DNA from: Faecenecus sp036648855
GTDB taxonomy: Bacteria; Bacillota_I; Bacilli_A; RF39; UBA660
Length of the DNA stretch: 34,438 nucleotides
Direction: 5' to 3'
NCBI GenBank assembly: GCA_036648855.1
Contig: JAVWCU010000009.1
Location: forward strand, 1 to 34,438
The translations under genes and the position numbers were made by a program. The notes under the pieces are model-generated. The model ran no database searches. It was not told where the DNA came from and saw only the letters and a list, made by a program, of their open reading frames with translations. Within the stretch, counting starts at the first letter, position 1, and every line of letters begins with the position of its first letter. Positions 32,501-34,438 of the stretch are shown piece by piece.

Positions 32501-34438
32501 ATCTAGTTTAGAAGGACAAGTTTATTACCGTATTAATAACCAAAACTGGATTTATTATGAACAACCAGTAGTTATTAATAGTAGTAATACTTTATTAGAG
32601 ACCAGAGTTATGGATAATGCTGGTAACTATAGTGATATTTCTAGTATTAATCCTCTTAAAATAGATTTAGATAAAGCTACTATAAACTTAAATTATAGTA
32701 GTGCTTTAAGTAAGATTTTAAATGTTAAATATGATGTTAATGATACTTTAAGTAAGATTAGCACTATTCGTTATGCTATAACAACTACAGAAGTAGAACC
32801 TACTACTTGGGAAAACATTTTAAATGTTAAAGATAAAAGTAATGTAAGAGATACTATTACTGTAGTAAAACCAAGTGGTTTATACTATTTATATCTTGAA
32901 GTAGTAGATAATGCTGGTAATAGAACAGTGGCAAATACTAAAGCACTAGCCATAGATAATGCTCAACCAGTAGTTAATATTGAATCACTTAAGGATTTAA
33001 ACCCTCAAACAAGTTTTGATCTTCTTGTTAATATTACTGATGATAATCTTAAGACAGTAGAATATGCACTTACAACTAGTAATGCAGAGCCTACTACTTA
33101 TACTACTTGGTATAGTTATAGTAATATTAATAATCATTTACAGTTTGGTAGTGAGTATCAAACAGGACAATATTACTTACACCTAAAAGTTACAGATAAA
33201 GTAGGTAATGAAACAAAAGTTACGGCATCAGATATATATAAATTAGTAAGAGAGGATGCTCAAATAGATATTACTCCAAATGGGCAAGCAACTTATAAAA
33301 AAGATGCTAGTACTGATATTAATGTAACTCTTCCTAGCTTTGTAACTCCTACTAGTATGGAATATATTTGGTTAGAAGAAAATGCAGATGTTAATGCTAG
33401 TACTAATATTTGGACAACATTTACTACAAGTATTAGGACAACTAAAAACAATGTGAGTGGTAATTACTATTTATATGTTAGAGTTATAGATAATGTCAAT
33501 GGAGGTAGAACTAAATTAGTTAAATCTAATGTTTATAAATTAGATAATACTCTTCCAACATTAACCTTATCTGTAGATGGCACTAATGGAATCTTTGTAG
33601 AAAAAGCAGAAACTATTATTACAGCCTTAGATAATTTATCAGGAGTAAAAACAGTAGAATATGCTTTTGTTTCTAAAGATAGTATTGAACCATTTACTTA
33701 TAAAGAAGTTGTAAATAATACAGCAGTAATAACTCCTAATGTAACAGAATTAAAAGGTTACTATTTAAAAGTAAAAGTAACAGATAATGCTAATAATATT
33801 TACCAGTATACATCTAATTTATTCTTTATTGATATAGATTTGCCTGTAGTTAATATTTTAAATCCTAATAAACAAATTCCACAAAAGGATCTTAATATTG
33901 AGGTTAAAATAGAGGCTATAAATAATAAAAAAATTAGAAATGTTTATTATGCTTGGACTAAGACTAATACTCCTTTAGCAGGGGATAGTAAAGAATGGAT
34001 CTTAGATCAAGATTATAATCTAGTAAATTGTGATACTCATTATCAAATACTAGCTGATCAATTATCAGGAGAATACTATTTACAAGTTAAAGCCGTAGAT
34101 AGTAATAATTCTATAAAACAAGTGGTATCAGATAAAATGATTTTAGATAAAGATAAACCAGTTATAACTTTAGTAGGAACTGATTTAGTAACTGTTAAAG
34201 CCTTTAGTACTTATACAGATGCTGGGGCTACTGCTAATGATATAATAGATGGTGATTTAACTAGTAAAATAACGGTAGTTAGTAATGTAAATACTAGTAA
34301 TGTAGGTACTTATACTGTAACTTATACTGTAGTAGATTTAGCAGGTAATCCCGCTACTCTTACTAGAACAATAGTAGTAGAAAAAGCAATGCCTACTTAT
34401 ACAGTACCAACTAATTTAACAACAGTTTATGGTAAGAC
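29541..34438 (+). CDS. Giant Ig-repeat surface protein (incomplete, runs off the window)
   Basis: Open frame of more than 1,632 codons with no stop to the window end. RBS AAAGGGGGGAAA, ATG at 29541, 24 nt after the cohesin gene. An N-terminal hydrophobic segment (about 14-32, IASGLTVIAMSFLAFVAG) acts as signal or anchor. Six DUF5011-like Ig domains (about 113-584, each starting P.I.LNG and containing GTY.V.Y...D...N) are followed by a long array of bacterial Ig-like modules of 80-100 aa with YAWT, YYL.V..TD..GN and DN..P marks (about 585-1535). Another DUF5011 domain (about 1540-1616) is followed by VPTNLTTVYGKT, which looks like the start of a YGxTL-type repeat. Likely a long surface stalk or adhesin; the C-terminal anchor is outside the window. 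Confidence 0.85.
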   Translation, partial: MNIFKKPIAKTTKQIASGLTVIAMSFLAFVAGTDVYQNTISKKPFQAAAMYMEAKGISLTKDEELALPYQLLATSYPSYYKNVDASCMTRSYIKITGNKMEKVEMCGNSTEPRIELNGSSSITIEVGNTYVEEGAVILGDYNLDIIVSGHVDTSKTGTYLLNYITSDNTITPKVRVVEVVDTTAPSLTLNGSTVVYLNKGTNYNELSGVATDNYDKNILVKVVTNNVNSNVTGEYKVTYEAVDSHNNKTEATRTVIVLENIPVIKLAGPASINLNYLETYQEAGFKATDEKGIDITNQVVVVNNVNTAVLGTYNISYTVTRSDGLKIEVIREVRVIDNTAPSLKLNGDSQVTIRFNKDTYQELGALASDNYDHILTNKIVKTGFLDEKKIGTYYLTYQVSDSSHNKTTITRIVKVIDDEAPVIKLNAGNSIELNINNDFIDPSYTALDNYDQDITNKVQVNRSNLNMHVPGDYAVTYSVKDTSNNETTTTRLVRVNDLEAPVIKLNGPTTTYVELGKVFNDRGANVTDNLDAPKEIKGVFYNSQGQVVTEIKELGTYTVNYDTTDKAGNKALTVVRTVIVRDQSKPLVSLSSNSVKKFSQSVSVDVLAADLNGALKTVQYAWTTTDATPQTNQFIIFNNYNIDTNHFLNLNNVSGTYYLHVVATDVNGNTSIPRAIGPFYLDNEAPSVSYSPNGSVGNQIKTTLNITDLGSGIKEQLCAFSNNNTTSPTDYAPCNNGEITKPGYGSYYLWVKTTDIVGNSKEVVSNLFIAEKAKPSITFDNQGLYVNKALSKVTMTAYDGKTISKIEYAWVKLGNPVKYTTYTGPISSLIEFSQDNINGDYELWVKVTDNENAISSMTSPVFHVDSTKPVINIKEVVTPSKSVTVLVDVSDENIQNIYKIVSTKASVTDSDFTNATLWTDYKTNPKIEIKDVTGEYYIHILASDKVGNKSLVSSNKLIIDNTKPEKATITPSQDLTTWINKPLVITLSSLEGQVYYRINNQNWIYYEQPVVINSSNTLLETRVMDNAGNYSDISSINPLKIDLDKATINLNYSSALSKILNVKYDVNDTLSKISTIRYAITTTEVEPTTWENILNVKDKSNVRDTITVVKPSGLYYLYLEVVDNAGNRTVANTKALAIDNAQPVVNIESLKDLNPQTSFDLLVNITDDNLKTVEYALTTSNAEPTTYTTWYSYSNINNHLQFGSEYQTGQYYLHLKVTDKVGNETKVTASDIYKLVREDAQIDITPNGQATYKKDASTDINVTLPSFVTPTSMEYIWLEENADVNASTNIWTTFTTSIRTTKNNVSGNYYLYVRVIDNVNGGRTKLVKSNVYKLDNTLPTLTLSVDGTNGIFVEKAETIITALDNLSGVKTVEYAFVSKDSIEPFTYKEVVNNTAVITPNVTELKGYYLKVKVTDNANNIYQYTSNLFFIDIDLPVVNILNPNKQIPQKDLNIEVKIEAINNKKIRNVYYAWTKTNTPLAGDSKEWILDQDYNLVNCDTHYQILADQLSGEYYLQVKAVDSNNSIKQVVSDKMILDKDKPVITLVGTDLVTVKAFSTYTDAGATANDIIDGDLTSKITVVSNVNTSNVGTYTVTYTVVDLAGNPATLTRTIVVEKAMPTYTVPTNLTTVYGK

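Noticed and set aside
25647..34438. Cellulosome gene cluster
   Set aside because: There is a cohesin and a dockerin, but only one of each, with no glycoside hydrolase, carbohydrate-binding or S-layer homology domain in view.

Overview
The window is AT-rich, densely coded DNA from a low-GC, endospore-forming Firmicute of the Bacilli/Erysipelotrichia kind. Evidence for spores: a LysM/GH18 cortex-lytic hydrolase of the SleL/YaaH type, a cysteine-rich CotY/CotZ-like coat protein, a YjcZ-like small membrane protein, a KinB-like sensor kinase with Spo0A-box-like sites upstream, and two DUF11-repeat proteins without signal peptides that look like spore-surface proteins. Ribosome binding sites are strong (AGGAGG/AGGTGA). 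All Trp codons in the genes read are TGG. All 25 complete genes end in TAA or TAG and none in TGA. I recognise no exact species.

Layout. 1-2.2 kb: an MvaI/BcnI-type restriction endonuclease and the spore hydrolase, both on the minus strand. 2.2-6.3 kb: feoA-feoB iron uptake, a membrane-anchored thioredoxin-like protein coupled to a TtcA-like tRNA thiolation enzyme, and tRNA-Ala. 6.4-9.5 kb: a GT4 glycosyltransferase, a RodA/SpoVE/FtsW-type SEDS protein, a small unrecognised protein and the CotZ-like coat protein. 9.5-9.9 kb: a non-coding gap holding a 170-bp element with 23-bp inverted ends. 9.9-11.8 kb: a Wzx-like flippase and a membrane-anchored EIIB-like domain lacking the phosphorylated Cys. 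11.9-17.1 kb: two DUF11 surface proteins sharing about 1.7 kb of apparently identical DNA, behind a 92-aa gene made only of their C-terminal coiled domain. 17.2-19.4 kb: the kinase, peptide deformylase and the YjcZ-like gene. 19.5-23.5 kb: ftsW-like, comEA and comEC. 23.5-25.5 kb: an HD-domain protein and an RluA-family pseudouridine synthase between two tRNA-Arg genes (CCT, CCG). 25.6 kb to the end: a three-gene surface operon made of a secreted protein with a C-terminal dockerin, a membrane-anchored protein with an N-terminal cohesin, and a giant Ig-repeat protein (over 1,630 aa) that runs off the window.

The most novel part is the cohesin/dockerin operon. It reads as a minimal non-cellulosomal cell-surface attachment system: the cohesin protein sits in the membrane with a Lys-rich cytoplasmic tail, the dockerin protein should bind it through calcium, and the Ig-repeat giant is made from the same transcript. 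The second notable unit is the tandem spore-surface DUF11 locus, where near-perfect homology over the constant part and different N-termini suggest gene conversion or recombinational variation.
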